Below are positions 36,045-45,089 of a DNA stretch of 64,000 nt, piece after piece. The stretch spans positions 3,653,962 through 3,717,961 of the forward strand of contig NZ_CP125669.1 of NCBI RefSeq assembly GCF_030053775.1, written 5' to 3'. A program made the position numbers and the translations under genes. The number at the start of each line of letters is the position of its first letter. Position 1 is the stretch's first letter. The notes below the pieces were generated by a model, which did no database searches, was not told where the DNA came from, and saw nothing but the letters and a program-made list of their open reading frames with translations. Source of the stretch: Acinetobacter corruptisaponis (GTDB lineage Bacteria; Pseudomonadota; Gammaproteobacteria; Pseudomonadales; Moraxellaceae).

Positions 36045-37550
36045 ATGCTTAATCCGCTAAAAATAGTCAAAAAAGTCTTACAGCGCCCCAGCCTTGGGCA
36101 GGAAATGGCACCCGCATCCGAGACGGCGAGTATTGCGCCGTATATTGATGCCTTTACCAAGCTTATCCAGAATCAGGATACCGTACTCATGGCAAGGGGG
36201 TATGGTGATCTTAAGATTTATCATGAAGTTTTACGGGATGACCAGGTTAAGTCAACATTCCAGCAGCGCCGTTTAGCTGTCATTTCAAAAGACTGGATTG
36301 TTGAGGCTGGGGCAAAGGATAAAGCCAGTCAACAGGCAGCAGACGCCCTAAGCGCCAATCTAAAAGCCATTAACTTTGATGAAGCATCGGACATGATGCT
36401 TTACGGCATCTTTTATGGTTATGCGGTTGGGGAAATTATCTGGGGGCAAACTGACAACTTAGTCAGCATTGACAGAATCAAGGTCAGGGACCGTGCCCGC
36501 TTTGCCTTTAATATTGATGGCTTGCTCTATCTGTTGAAGCAGACTTTCCAGTATGAACGGATGCCAGACCGCAAGTTTTGGGTGTTGTCTACTGGCGCGG
36601 ATCATAGCGACAATCCATACGGCTTGGGTTTGGCCCATTACCTTTACTGGTTGACATTCTTTAAGCGCAACGACATTAAGTTTTGGCTTATTTTTTTGGA
36701 GAAGTTCGGACAGCCAACGGCAAAAGGCGTATTGCCCACAGGTAAGGAGAACGATCCACAAACCCGCAAGCTTTTGCTGGCAGCTTTAAGGGCAATTGCG
36801 ACAGAAACCGCCGTTCTAATACCAGAGGGGGCGGAAATATCGCTACTGGAAGCCGCACGTTCAGGCGCAGCCGATTATGAGGCGATGAAAGACGCGATGG
36901 ACGCGGCCATTGCCAAGGTTGTTTTGTCTCAAACGATGACCACAGACAACGGCAGCAGTCGCAGCCAGAGCGAAACCCATGCAGATGTGCGCGACATGGT
37001 TGTTGCTGCCGATGCCGACCTGCTTTGTGAATCATTCAACAGGTCAGTGGTGAAATGGTGGTTTGAATACAACCTTGCCGCGTTCCCAGGTGCAACCGCG
37101 CCGCGAGTTTACCGCAAGACTAAAAAGGATGAGGACCTAAACAAGCGTGCAGAGCGTGACACCAAGATTTCCGCACTGGGTTATGAACCTACTGAAGAAT
37201 ATGTACGTGAGACCTACGGCGAGGGCTGGGTTAAGAAAGCGGTAGTGGCACCTGCGCCAATGGTTGAACCGCAAAACTTTGCTGAGCCTGACATGAACTA
37301 CATTCAGAATCGTGCAGACCAGATGAGCATTGTTAATGCAGCGGATCAGGTTGCATCAAATTATGAGGATGTGATCGGTGATCGGGTCAACCAGCTACTT
37401 AGTTTTGCCGAGTCCGAAGATGCCAATTATGAGGGCGTACAGCGGTTTCTAGTCGAGTTAATGAAAGAACCACCACCCGCCAAGGCGGTTGACACCATCC
37501 AGAAAGCCAGCTTTGCCAGTCGATTACTGGGCCTGCTTAGAGGTCAATAA
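36045..37550 (+). CDS. DUF935 (Mu gp29-like) portal protein
   Basis: A 501-residue portal with the DUF935 pattern: IYHEVLRDDQVKSTFQQRRL near the N-terminus, LMLYGIFYGYAVGEIIW-like segment, and KFGQPTAKGVLP in the middle. It forms the dodecameric DNA gate and precedes a MuF protein, the Mu order. The start lies 4 bases after a hairpin and has no clear ribosome site, so its translation may be controlled. Confidence 0.9.
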   Translation: MLNPLKIVKKVLQRPSLGQEMAPASETASIAPYIDAFTKLIQNQDTVLMARGYGDLKIYHEVLRDDQVKSTFQQRRLAVISKDWIVEAGAKDKASQQAADALSANLKAINFDEASDMMLYGIFYGYAVGEIIWGQTDNLVSIDRIKVRDRARFAFNIDGLLYLLKQTFQYERMPDRKFWVLSTGADHSDNPYGLGLAHYLYWLTFFKRNDIKFWLIFLEKFGQPTAKGVLPTGKENDPQTRKLLLAALRAIATETAVLIPEGAEISLLEAARSGAADYEAMKDAMDAAIAKVVLSQTMTTDNGSSRSQSETHADVRDMVVAADADLLCESFNRSVVKWWFEYNLAAFPGATAPRVYRKTKKDEDLNKRAERDTKISALGYEPTEEYVRETYGEGWVKKAVVAPAPMVEPQNFAEPDMNYIQNRADQMSIVNAADQVASNYEDVIGDRVNQLLSFAESEDANYEGVQRFLVELMKEPPPAKAVDTIQKASFASRLLGLLRGQ

Positions 37551-37552
37551 TC

Positions 37553-39169
37553 ATGGCAAGTTTTAAAGGCATCCTGAATTTTATCGCAACCAATATTCAG
37601 TTTGGTTTCAATGTCGCCAATCGTGAGGCAATCAAATATTTTGAGTCCAAAGGCCTAAAACCTGTTTTTAGTTACGATGACATTAAGGACGCCGAATATC
37701 GTAACGCGCTAATCGTTGCAAAGATGATGGACATGGACATGCTGCAAGATGTTCATGACAGTTTGACTCAGGCATTGAAGAAAGGCTGGACCTATGAGCA
37801 ATGGGCGGACCACATTATCCCCGTGTTACAGGCTAATGGCTGGTGGGGACGCAATGAGGTTGTTGATCCAGTCACAGGCAAAACGATTATTGCCAGCTTG
37901 GGTACACCTTACCGCCTGAAAACCATTTTCAGGACCAACATGCAGCAGGCTTACATGGTTGGCCGTTGGCAGCAGATCATGCAGACCGCCAAGTTTCGCC
38001 CTTACCTGCGATATGACGCGATTGATGACAGTCGCACCCGTCCACAGCACCGCCGTTGGAATGGGACCATCCTGCCTTATAACCATCCGTTTTGGCGTAC
38101 CCATAGCCCACTCAATGGCTATAACTGCCGTTGTAGTTTGACCCAGTTCAGCAAGGATGATTTAGAGGCATACGGGCTTGAAGTAACCGAAAATCCTGAC
38201 CTGTCCACCAATGGGATTGATGCAGGTTTTGACTATAACGCTGGGTTGGATCACTGGAACCATTTGCAGGACATTGCCAGCCAAAAAGCCTCCAATATCA
38301 AGGATGAGGCTTTAAGAAAGGCTGCACAGGAATCATTATCTGCTATTCAGTCGCAGGCTAAAGACGTAAAATCGAGTTTGCCATATTCCAACAGTAATAA
38401 AATGGAAAGTAATGTAGATTTTAGATCGGACTGGGGAAAATTCCCTGATACTGTAATAATCCATGATTCAGGCACAATAGCTGAACATATTGATTACAAG
38501 GCGGCTAAATCAGGTGATCTGGATGCCGCAATTAGGGTGGTTGATGATTATGTAACTGAGGATAAGCTAAGAACTATTAAGAATATACTGGATAAATATC
38601 AAAATGTTCAGTTATTGCCAGTACATGCGGAGGAGCAGGCAGGGCGTAATCAGTTACCTGTAGCTTTCTCTTTGCTGTTGGAGTGGTATCTTGGTACGCC
38701 AATTAACTCAGACATTGTGCAAAGTGCGCGAGTACACCGTACTGGTGCTGATGGTTTTGCCCGATTGGTTAAGTCCGTGCCCTTTCAAGGTCATGTAACC
38801 AAAAATGTTAATTATCTGATCTTGGATGATGCAATCACACAAGGTGGCACCATTGCTGATCTTAAAGGGTATATAGAAAGCAATGGGGGTACGGTTATTG
38901 GCGCAGCGGTATTGATGGGCAAACCACATTCAGCTAAACTGGCTATAACAAAACCAACTTTAGGCCAGTTGCGCAAATTGGTTGGTAAAGATTTGGAGAC
39001 ATGGTGGTATGAACAGTTCGGTTACGATTTTTCCAAACTCACAGAGTCAGAAGCCCGCTACATCGCAAAACAAGTCCACCGATACGGAGTTGACACAGTT
39101 AGAGATAGACTCCTTGCGTCAAGACTTGAAGAACTCAGTCGCAAAGGGGCGGCAGATTCTACAGAGTAG
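37553..39169 (+). CDS. MuF head morphogenesis protein fused to a phosphoribosyltransferase-like domain
   Basis: A 538-residue protein. Residues 1-200 are Mu gpF / SPP1 gp7-like, with DSRTRPQHRRWNGTILPYNH and SPLNGYNCRCSLTQFS. Residues from about 285 are more AT-rich and hold a different domain: NYLILDDAITQGGTIADLKG near 417-436 matches the PRPP-binding loop of type I phosphoribosyltransferases. This resembles MuF polymorphic proteins that carry C-terminal toxin or enzyme domains delivered in the virion. Whether it is active is unknown. Confidence 0.8.
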   Translation: MASFKGILNFIATNIQFGFNVANREAIKYFESKGLKPVFSYDDIKDAEYRNALIVAKMMDMDMLQDVHDSLTQALKKGWTYEQWADHIIPVLQANGWWGRNEVVDPVTGKTIIASLGTPYRLKTIFRTNMQQAYMVGRWQQIMQTAKFRPYLRYDAIDDSRTRPQHRRWNGTILPYNHPFWRTHSPLNGYNCRCSLTQFSKDDLEAYGLEVTENPDLSTNGIDAGFDYNAGLDHWNHLQDIASQKASNIKDEALRKAAQESLSAIQSQAKDVKSSLPYSNSNKMESNVDFRSDWGKFPDTVIIHDSGTIAEHIDYKAAKSGDLDAAIRVVDDYVTEDKLRTIKNILDKYQNVQLLPVHAEEQAGRNQLPVAFSLLLEWYLGTPINSDIVQSARVHRTGADGFARLVKSVPFQGHVTKNVNYLILDDAITQGGTIADLKGYIESNGGTVIGAAVLMGKPHSAKLAITKPTLGQLRKLVGKDLETWWYEQFGYDFSKLTESEARYIAKQVHRYGVDTVRDRLLASRLEELSRKGAADSTE

Positions 39170-39194
39170 ACAGAAGAAATTTAATATCTAAATT

Positions 39195-39217
39195 ACCCGC
39201 TACGGCGGGTTTTTTAT
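39195..39217 (+). terminator. Terminator after the MuF gene
   Basis: ACCCGC-TACG-GCGGGT stem followed by TTTTTTATT, about 25 bases after the MuF stop. Confidence 0.85.
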
Positions 39218-39229
39218 TGCCTGTGAATC

Positions 39230-39297
39230 AGTCGCAGGGTGATCGAATAAAAAAATAATCTCATATTGTCCTCATTAAATTGGTGATGACGATATGA
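39230..39297 (+). promoter_or_regulatory. Late motif copy 2 plus start-codon hairpin
   Basis: AGTCGCAGGGTGA (39230-39242, GGG form) then TCATATTGTC (39261-39270)/GACGATATGA (39288-39297), 10 bp with one G-T pair and a 17-base loop. The ATG of the protease gene (39294) is in the 3' arm; the weak GGTGA ribosome site is in the loop. Confidence 0.75.
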
Positions 39298-40433
39298 AAC
39301 CTATCGAAATTTTCAAAATTGGTACACATACAGCCACAAATGGTCAGACATTACCGTTTGATAAAACCATGCTTGCCGATGCGGTATCAGCTTACCAGCC
39401 CGATCTACATGAGGCCCCCATTGTTGTTGGGCATCCTAAAGACAACCATCCCGCATTTGGCTGGATTGACCATTTAGAGCTTACCGATGACGGCGTGGTA
39501 TTGGCGCACCCCAAACAGGTTGATGCTGATTTTGCTGAATTGGTCAAAGAGGGCAAGTATAAGAAGCGTTCAGCGTCATGGTACTTGCCAGACAGCCCCG
39601 CAAATCCCACACCAGGTAAATTGTATTTACGTCATGTCGGTTTCTTGGGTGCGGTGCCACCAGCCTTAAAGGGATTGGGTGATGTGCAGTTCAGTGAGGA
39701 TGAGCAGGGCGTTGTAGAGTTTGCCGATGTTTCACCCTACACCTTTACAACCGTTAGCCGTATTTTCCGCCGTTTACGTGAGTGGCTTATTTCTGAAAAA
39801 GACATAAGTACAGCCGATCAGCTTATCCCTGATTATGAGATTCGGGATATTGAGGATCAGGCCAGTCGGATGATTCAGGACAATATTCAATCAACAAAAT
39901 CAACTATTCAGCCATTTTCGTTTAGCGAGGACGATATGACACAGCAGGAAACCAAAGACCAGACCATTGCACGTTTGAAGCAAGAACTTGCCGATGCAAA
40001 GCAAACTGGCAACGCCGATTTTAGCGAGCAGCAGACGGCGCTAAAACAGCGTGAGCAACAAATTGCAAAGCGTGAAATCGGCTTGCAGATTGATGCGTTG
40101 ATTAAGGACGGCAAGGTTTTGCCTGCCAATAAAGCGGGGCTGGTTGAGTTCATGGCAAGCCTTGATGATGGCGACCATGTTATTGAGTTTGGTGAGGGTG
40201 ACAAGGCGGTTAAGCAGTCACCACGCCAGTTCATGACGGATTTTCTGGCAAACCAGCCGAAAGTTATCGAGTTTGGCGAGGTTTCAGGATCAGACGGCGG
40301 TGGCAGCAATACCAGCCTGAATCCGCAGGAACTGGGCAAAAAAGCACAGGCATATCACCAAAAAGAAGCGGCAGCAGGCAACCATATTTCATTCAGTGAA
40401 GCGGTGGCAGCAGTTCAGGCAGGTAAGGAGTAA
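39294..40433 (+). CDS. Mu I-like capsid protease with C-terminal scaffold
   Basis: A 379-residue protein. The first about 150 residues (GTHTATNGQTLPFDKTMLAD, VGHPKDNHPAFGWIDHLEL, KRSASWYLPDS, LRHVGFLGAVPPALKGL) match Mu gpI-type prohead proteases; the last His/Ser segments are candidates for the active site. Residues 215-260 form a coiled coil (TIARLKQELADAKQTG) suited to scaffolding. It heads the capsid gene set. Confidence 0.85.
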   Translation: MKPIEIFKIGTHTATNGQTLPFDKTMLADAVSAYQPDLHEAPIVVGHPKDNHPAFGWIDHLELTDDGVVLAHPKQVDADFAELVKEGKYKKRSASWYLPDSPANPTPGKLYLRHVGFLGAVPPALKGLGDVQFSEDEQGVVEFADVSPYTFTTVSRIFRRLREWLISEKDISTADQLIPDYEIRDIEDQASRMIQDNIQSTKSTIQPFSFSEDDMTQQETKDQTIARLKQELADAKQTGNADFSEQQTALKQREQQIAKREIGLQIDALIKDGKVLPANKAGLVEFMASLDDGDHVIEFGEGDKAVKQSPRQFMTDFLANQPKVIEFGEVSGSDGGGSNTSLNPQELGKKAQAYHQKEAAAGNHISFSEAVAAVQAGKE

Positions 40434-40437
40434 ACAA

Positions 40438-40827
40438 ATGTTTGCAAATGAGGGTTTAGTAAAAACGTTTATTGCTGGCGGTTCAATTTCAGAATATCGG
40501 ATTGTCAAATTCGGTACAGATGACCGCATTGCATTGCAGGCAACGGCGGCGCTGGAAAAGTTTGCAGGGGTAGCGGGGTTGCCTAAAGGCACATCAGCAG
40601 TTACAGGCGATTCAATTGACGTTATCAAGTCTGGTGTCGCCAACATTCTTTATGGCGGCGCTGTCACGGTAGGGGATTTTCTCACCTCAGATGATGAGGG
40701 TCGTGCTGTGGTTGCCGCAGATGGTGACAGCCTGATTGGTGTCGCACAGATTACGGGTATTGAGGGTGATCTTGGCGCCGTACAAATTCAATTCGGCACA
40801 CATTACATTGCCGCCGTTGGTCCATAA
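40438..40827 (+). CDS. Head decoration / capsid cement protein (DUF2190-like)
   Basis: A 129-residue beta-rich protein (GLVKTFIAGGSISEYRIVKF, VAGLPKGTSAVTGDSIDVIK, LIGVAQITGIEGDLGAV), typical of DUF2190-like cement proteins lying between protease and capsid genes. ATG 40438 is preceded by AAGGAG. Confidence 0.75.
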   Translation: MFANEGLVKTFIAGGSISEYRIVKFGTDDRIALQATAALEKFAGVAGLPKGTSAVTGDSIDVIKSGVANILYGGAVTVGDFLTSDDEGRAVVAADGDSLIGVAQITGIEGDLGAVQIQFGTHYIAAVGP

Positions 40828-40841
40828 TTTAGGGGAATAAA

Positions 40842-41798
40842 ATGACAGCTAATACTGCAAAAACAGCGCCGTTTCCATTTGACGCGGTTCAAACAGGGAT
40901 CACCCTTGCATACCGCAATAATAACTTTATTAGCGATAATGTGATGCCGCGTGTACCTGTTGGAACTAAAGAGTTTACATGGAATGAATACAGCACTGGT
41001 GAGCGTTTCACTGTGCCTGAAACCCTTGTTGGACGTAAGGGGCAACCAAACGAGCTTGAGTTTGGTTATGAGCAAAAGGAATCTTCAGTCAAGGATTATG
41101 GTCTTGATGATGTTATTCCGAATGATGACATTACCCAGGCAGCAAATAGTGGCATTAATTACAGTCCAGTGGGACATGCCACTGAAGCATTGACCGACCT
41201 GATCCTGCTGGACAGAGAAAGACGCGTGTCAAACATTGTATTCAATGAAGATACCTATGCTACTGGCTTTAAAGAGACTTTATCGGGTACAGATCAGTGG
41301 TCAGACTATGACAACAGTAAGCCGCGTGAGCAGCTACTTGAGGCACTGGACAAGCCAATATTGCGCCCAAACATTTTAGTTTTGGGTCAAACCACATGGA
41401 CCAAGATGCGCCAAAACCCAACATTGGTGTCATCTATTTTAGGGAATAGTGGGCAACAGGGCACAATTACTAAAGAGCAACTTGCTGAACTTCTTGAAAT
41501 TGAGGAGGTGATTGTAGGTCAGGGCTGGGTCAATGTTGCCAAGCCAAATGCCAACCCAACATTGGTGCGTATATGGGGCAACCATGCAGCGCTACTGCAC
41601 CGCAACCGCTTGGCAAACACACAGCGCGGCGCAACTTTTGGCTTTACTGCGCAATTCCAGAACCGTGTAGCAGGGCAAATACCTGAGCCTAAAGTCGGTT
41701 TACGCGGTGGCATGCGTGTACGTGTCGGTGAGTCTGTGCGCGAGTTGGTTGTTGCCAATGAGCTTGGCTATTTCTTCAAAAATGCAGTAGCAGGCTAA
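40842..41798 (+). CDS. Major capsid protein
   Basis: A 318-residue protein whose order after protease and cement, and its size, identify it as the capsid subunit. Segments such as NEYSTGERFTVPETLVGRKG and GATFGFTAQFQNRVAGQIPE are typical of capsid proteins in Mu-headed siphophages. The exact family is not certain. GGGGAATAA ribosome site. A terminator follows, allowing high capsid expression relative to later genes. Confidence 0.85.
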   Translation: MTANTAKTAPFPFDAVQTGITLAYRNNNFISDNVMPRVPVGTKEFTWNEYSTGERFTVPETLVGRKGQPNELEFGYEQKESSVKDYGLDDVIPNDDITQAANSGINYSPVGHATEALTDLILLDRERRVSNIVFNEDTYATGFKETLSGTDQWSDYDNSKPREQLLEALDKPILRPNILVLGQTTWTKMRQNPTLVSSILGNSGQQGTITKEQLAELLEIEEVIVGQGWVNVAKPNANPTLVRIWGNHAALLHRNRLANTQRGATFGFTAQFQNRVAGQIPEPKVGLRGGMRVRVGESVRELVVANELGYFFKNAVAG

Positions 41799-41809
41799 AC
41801 GGGCCATTC

Positions 41810-41843
41810 CCTTGTCACGGTTATTTTGTGGCAAGGACTTTTT
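41810..41843 (+). terminator. Terminator after the capsid gene
   Basis: CCTTGTCAC (41810-41818)/GTGGCAAGG (41828-41836) with one T-G pair, followed by ACTTTTTAT. This gap lacks the late motif. Confidence 0.8.
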
Positions 41844-41865
41844 ATATTCCCATGTGAGAGACAAG

Positions 41866-42393
41866 ATGACTAAAGCAATTGCACTAGGCCTAATGACCGC
41901 CTTTATTGGCACTAAAACTGTATTGGCAACACCAATGAACCGAGAGGATTACGATAACTATCGTGGACTGCCTGTAACACCATTGGTGGAATCTGATGGC
42001 TATCTGGTTGAGTATACTGATGGTGGTAAATCCAATCACCCTAACCATAAAGGCTTTATTTCATGGTCGCCAAAAAGTGTATTTGAAAATGCCTATCGAC
42101 AAAATGGGGCGCTTACTTTTGGTGATGCAATTTATGCCTTAAAGCAGGGTAAAAAAGTCACTCGTTCTGGTTGGGATGGTGGAAATCAGTACGTTGTTGC
42201 TCAGGCACAAACTACAAGCACCGATGCCTCTAAAATTTGGAATCCACACAATAAAGCACACGCTGAAAAACTTGGTGGCAGTATTGACGTTGCACCTTAT
42301 TGCACCCTTAAAACAGCACAAGATACTTTAGCGATGGGCTGGACACCAGATACGAGTGATTTATTTGCTGAGGATTGGGTAATTTTAGAATAA
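41866..42393 (+). CDS. Phage protein with C-terminal Tad2-like (DUF2829) domain
   Basis: A 175-residue protein from ATG 41866 (GAGAGA upstream). Residues 12-78 match a small phage module (FIGTKTVLATPMNREDYDNY, GFISWSPKSVFENAYR). Residues 82-175 match DUF2829: LTFGDAIYALKQGKKVTRSG, W-DGG, YCTLKTAQDTLAMGWTPDTS, then DLFAEDWVIL. DUF2829 proteins include Tad2, which sequesters the signal molecules of the Thoeris defence. Position between capsid and connector genes suggests a moron expressed late. Anti-defence function is inference from family. Confidence 0.75.
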   Translation: MTKAIALGLMTAFIGTKTVLATPMNREDYDNYRGLPVTPLVESDGYLVEYTDGGKSNHPNHKGFISWSPKSVFENAYRQNGALTFGDAIYALKQGKKVTRSGWDGGNQYVVAQAQTTSTDASKIWNPHNKAHAEKLGGSIDVAPYCTLKTAQDTLAMGWTPDTSDLFAEDWVILE

Positions 42394-42413
42394 AAGGTCT
42401 TTTATTGCTAAAC

Positions 42414-42437
42414 AGAGTCGCAGGGTGCGGCTCTTTT
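42414..42437 (+). terminator. Late motif copy 3 embedded in a terminator
   Basis: AGAGTCGCA-GGG-TGCGGCTCT (one T-G pair, 3-base loop) followed by TTTTTAT. The motif AGTCGCAGGGTGC (42416-42428) forms the 5' arm, loop and start of the 3' arm. It ends the Tad2-like transcript 20 bases after the stop. Confidence 0.8.
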
Positions 42438-42481
42438 TATTTATGCCTATGCTGATTTGGTCTTTTATGGAGATTGAATCA

Positions 42482-42817
42482 ATGACTAAGGCAGTAACAG
42501 AGCAAGAATTGGTAGAAAAGGCAGTCGCACCGCGTGTAACAAAAGCCAATATTGAGGCTTTAATGCAACGTGTGACATATACCATTGAGCAGCAACCAGG
42601 TGGAACCACCTCAACATTTGTGCATGCTTTTCTGGATGGCAAGTTTTTCTTGGCTACAGGCTTTAGCGCATGTGTTAATGCCGAAAACTTCAATGCTGAT
42701 ATTGGTGAGCGTTTAGCCCGTAGTAATGCGGAAAAACATGCCGAAAATAAATTGTGGGAGCTTGAGGGCTACCGTTTATTTGCATCAGCAGCCCTTGAGC
42801 AAGCCAACAAGGGGTAA
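42482..42817 (+). CDS. Gp49-family phage protein
   Basis: A 111-residue protein with the Gp49 pattern: FVHAFLDGKFFLATGFSACV, NAENFNADIGERLARSNAE and KLWELEGYRLF. Members are small phage proteins of unknown function found near head genes. ATG 42482 chosen because GGAGATTGAATCA precedes it; earlier Met codons lie in the terminator tail. Confidence 0.8.
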   Translation: MTKAVTEQELVEKAVAPRVTKANIEALMQRVTYTIEQQPGGTTSTFVHAFLDGKFFLATGFSACVNAENFNADIGERLARSNAEKHAENKLWELEGYRLFASAALEQANKG

Positions 42818-42822
42818 ATAGT

Positions 42823-43254
42823 ATGCCTTACTGCACCCTTAATGACCTTATCAAGCGATTTAGTGAGTCTGAAATTAATGATTTGCTGGATCGTGACTCA
42901 GACGGCCTGCATGAATCAGAAACACTGGATATGACCATTGCCGATGCGGATGGGTTGATTGATGGATTTTTAGGGGTGCGGTACAAGGTGCCAATTAGTC
43001 CAGTTAATTCGCCTAAATCATACGGCGTGATGCGCCTGTTTAGTTGCGATATTACCCGCTATCTGTTGTGGGATGACAATGCACCGCAAGAAATTAAAGA
43101 CCGTTATGACGCGGCAATAGCCAGATTAAAAGACTATGCCAAAGGCCTGATGGTATTACCAGATGCAAACCCTGCACCACAAAACCCGTCAGGCGGTGTT
43201 GACTTCATTGCCAATGAGCGCGTGTTTACCCAAGACACTTTAAAGGGTTTTTAG
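42823..43254 (+). CDS. DUF1320 (Mu gp36-like) head-tail connector
   Basis: A 143-residue protein matching DUF1320: MPYCTLNDLIKRFSESEIND, IADADGLIDGFLGVRYKVP, CDITRYLLWD. In Mu-like heads this is the adaptor that joins the portal to the tail. It follows Gp49 by 5 bases. Confidence 0.85.
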   Translation: MPYCTLNDLIKRFSESEINDLLDRDSDGLHESETLDMTIADADGLIDGFLGVRYKVPISPVNSPKSYGVMRLFSCDITRYLLWDDNAPQEIKDRYDAAIARLKDYAKGLMVLPDANPAPQNPSGGVDFIANERVFTQDTLKGF

Positions 43255-43255
43255 G

Positions 43256-43828
43256 ATGAAAACCTATTTTGACCTGTCCGATGAGGCTGAGAAAAAACTC
43301 AATAAGATAATGCAGTTTGTTGAGGGCAGTCAGCGGCAGCTACTCAACATTATTGGCAGCGTTTTAACTCAGGAAATCAATGTTTGTTTCGTCAGTGCGC
43401 GTGATCCTTGGGGCACGGCGTGGAAACCTTTAAAAGTCAGGAAAGGGCAGCCGCTAAGGGATAAAGGACACTTAAAAGCCTCAATTAATTATCAGGTCTA
43501 TCCTGATTATGTTGAAATTGGATCGGGTGTTGGGGCTGGAACTAACCTTAAATACGCGCCGTATCACCAGTTTGGCTTTAGCCGCAATGTTGAAGCCCAC
43601 ACCAAGGATATTTATTTCAAGCTGAACCGTGACGGCACTGTAGGCCACAGGTTTGTAAAAAAATCCAAGTCAGATTTTGCCCAGAGCGTAAATGTTAAGG
43701 CCCATACCATTGTTGTTTCTGCACGGCCATTCCTGCCAATCAATCAGGAAAAGCAGGTTGTTATGCCGCAGTCATGGAACCAGGCAATTATTCACAATAT
43801 CAGGAATTTTATTGAGGGTGGCTTATGA
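43256..43828 (+). CDS. Phage virion morphogenesis protein (gpG-like)
   Basis: A 190-residue protein with the virion morphogenesis family pattern: RDPWGTAWKPLKVRKGQPLR, a DKGHLKASINYQV segment and KYAPYHQFGFSR. Probably a head completion or tail connection factor. It overlaps the next gene by 4 bases. Confidence 0.8.
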   Translation: MKTYFDLSDEAEKKLNKIMQFVEGSQRQLLNIIGSVLTQEINVCFVSARDPWGTAWKPLKVRKGQPLRDKGHLKASINYQVYPDYVEIGSGVGAGTNLKYAPYHQFGFSRNVEAHTKDIYFKLNRDGTVGHRFVKKSKSDFAQSVNVKAHTIVVSARPFLPINQEKQVVMPQSWNQAIIHNIRNFIEGGL

Positions 43829-44283
43829 GCTTTTTTATCCATATAGAAAATGCCATTACTAAACGTTTGCGTGACAACGTGGCGGACATGCAGCCGATCC
43901 CGAAAGTCTATCAAAGCCGCGATTTAGCCAACATTCAGGATAAGTCGCAGGGTGAACTTAGTATTTTCGTTGCGTATAACGGAATCATCAGTATCGAGCA
44001 TGCTGCGCCAACAATTCACCATATTGGTGTGATTACACATGAGTTTCTGGTCTGGGTTGTGGCAAAGAGCGCTAAAAATCACGGTACGCAGGCAGGAACG
44101 AGAGAGCTTGCAGACCCAGTGCTGGAAAAAGTGGTTTGTTTGTTGATGGGGTGCAAGTTGGCTAGAGACTTGGAACCCCTGAGACTGGTAGCCAACAGCA
44201 TGAGTCCAGCGTATAGCGATAACAGTTACGGATATTTTCCATTGACTTTCCACCAGCGTAAACAAGTACGCGGCGGTGTATGA
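43825..44283 (+). CDS. DUF1834-like tail terminator protein
   Basis: A 152-residue protein (FIHIENAITKRLRDNVADMQ, IHHIGVITHEFLVWVVAKSA, GCKLARDLEPLRLV) like Mu gp37/DUF1834, taken to cap the tail at its head end. An internal copy of the late motif, AGTCGCAGGGTGA, lies at 43943-43955 and encodes part of QDKSQGELS. Confidence 0.75.
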   Translation: MSFFIHIENAITKRLRDNVADMQPIPKVYQSRDLANIQDKSQGELSIFVAYNGIISIEHAAPTIHHIGVITHEFLVWVVAKSAKNHGTQAGTRELADPVLEKVVCLLMGCKLARDLEPLRLVANSMSPAYSDNSYGYFPLTFHQRKQVRGGV

Positions 44284-44294
44284 GGATTTAAATT

Positions 44295-45089
44295 ATGTCT
44301 ATGCAAGCAGGCGATTTTGCGTACATTGGTGTTGGTAAGGTTCATTTAAAGCGCAAATGTGCCAATGAACCAATGCTACACATCGGCAACGTTTCGGCGC
44401 TGTCTTTTGGTGTGTCTGAGGACGTGAAAGAGCAAAAGGACTACACCGCCCCAGGTGGAGGAACCACAGCAGAGTCACGCCGTATCACGGCGGTTGAAGT
44501 CAGCATGACCTTACTTGATCTGGACAAGGACAATATTGCCCGTGCTTTCCTTGGCAGCGCGTCCAATGTTCCAGTTTTAACAGTAACAAACGAGCCACAC
44601 CTTGCATTTTTAGGCGGTCTTATTCCTACCGATCATCCAATTGATGAAACCGAAACAGTAACGGTTAAAATCGGGGCAACCACGATTGCGGCAGAGGGCA
44701 ATTACACTGTTAGTTCTGGGGGTATCACCATTGATCCAGATGCAGAGGATATTACTGATGAGGATAATATAACGATCAGTTATACAAACCTTGAGTATGG
44801 CAATGTCGAGGGTATCACCCAAACGGCGCAGGAATATGAGCTATTTTTTGAGGGTCTGAACGAGGCGAAATCTGGTAGTCCTGTAAATGTCCGTGCCTAC
44901 AAAGTCAAGTTTGGTCCAACTACGGCCTTGAACCTGATCAATGATGACTTTGCATCATTTGAGGTTAAGGGCAAGTTATTGCGCGATAACTGTAAGAAAG
45001 GCAAGGACATTTCCAAATACTTCAAGGTACAGATCGTTAAGCCTAGTACCGTTGACTGCTGCGATGAGGATAACCAATCGGGGGAGTAA
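44295..45089 (+). CDS. Major tail tube protein (short form)
   Basis: A 264-residue tail tube protein (DFAYIGVGKVHLKRKCANEP, DVKEQKDYTAPGGGTTAESR, RITAVEVSMTLLDLDKDNIA). It ends CCDEDNQSGE. The last codons TCG GGG GAG TAA contain a run of five G, and the -1 frame is open for 130 more codons, so a longer form is likely. Confidence 0.85.
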   Translation: MSMQAGDFAYIGVGKVHLKRKCANEPMLHIGNVSALSFGVSEDVKEQKDYTAPGGGTTAESRRITAVEVSMTLLDLDKDNIARAFLGSASNVPVLTVTNEPHLAFLGGLIPTDHPIDETETVTVKIGATTIAAEGNYTVSSGGITIDPDAEDITDEDNITISYTNLEYGNVEGITQTAQEYELFFEGLNEAKSGSPVNVRAYKVKFGPTTALNLINDDFASFEVKGKLLRDNCKKGKDISKYFKVQIVKPSTVDCCDEDNQSGE

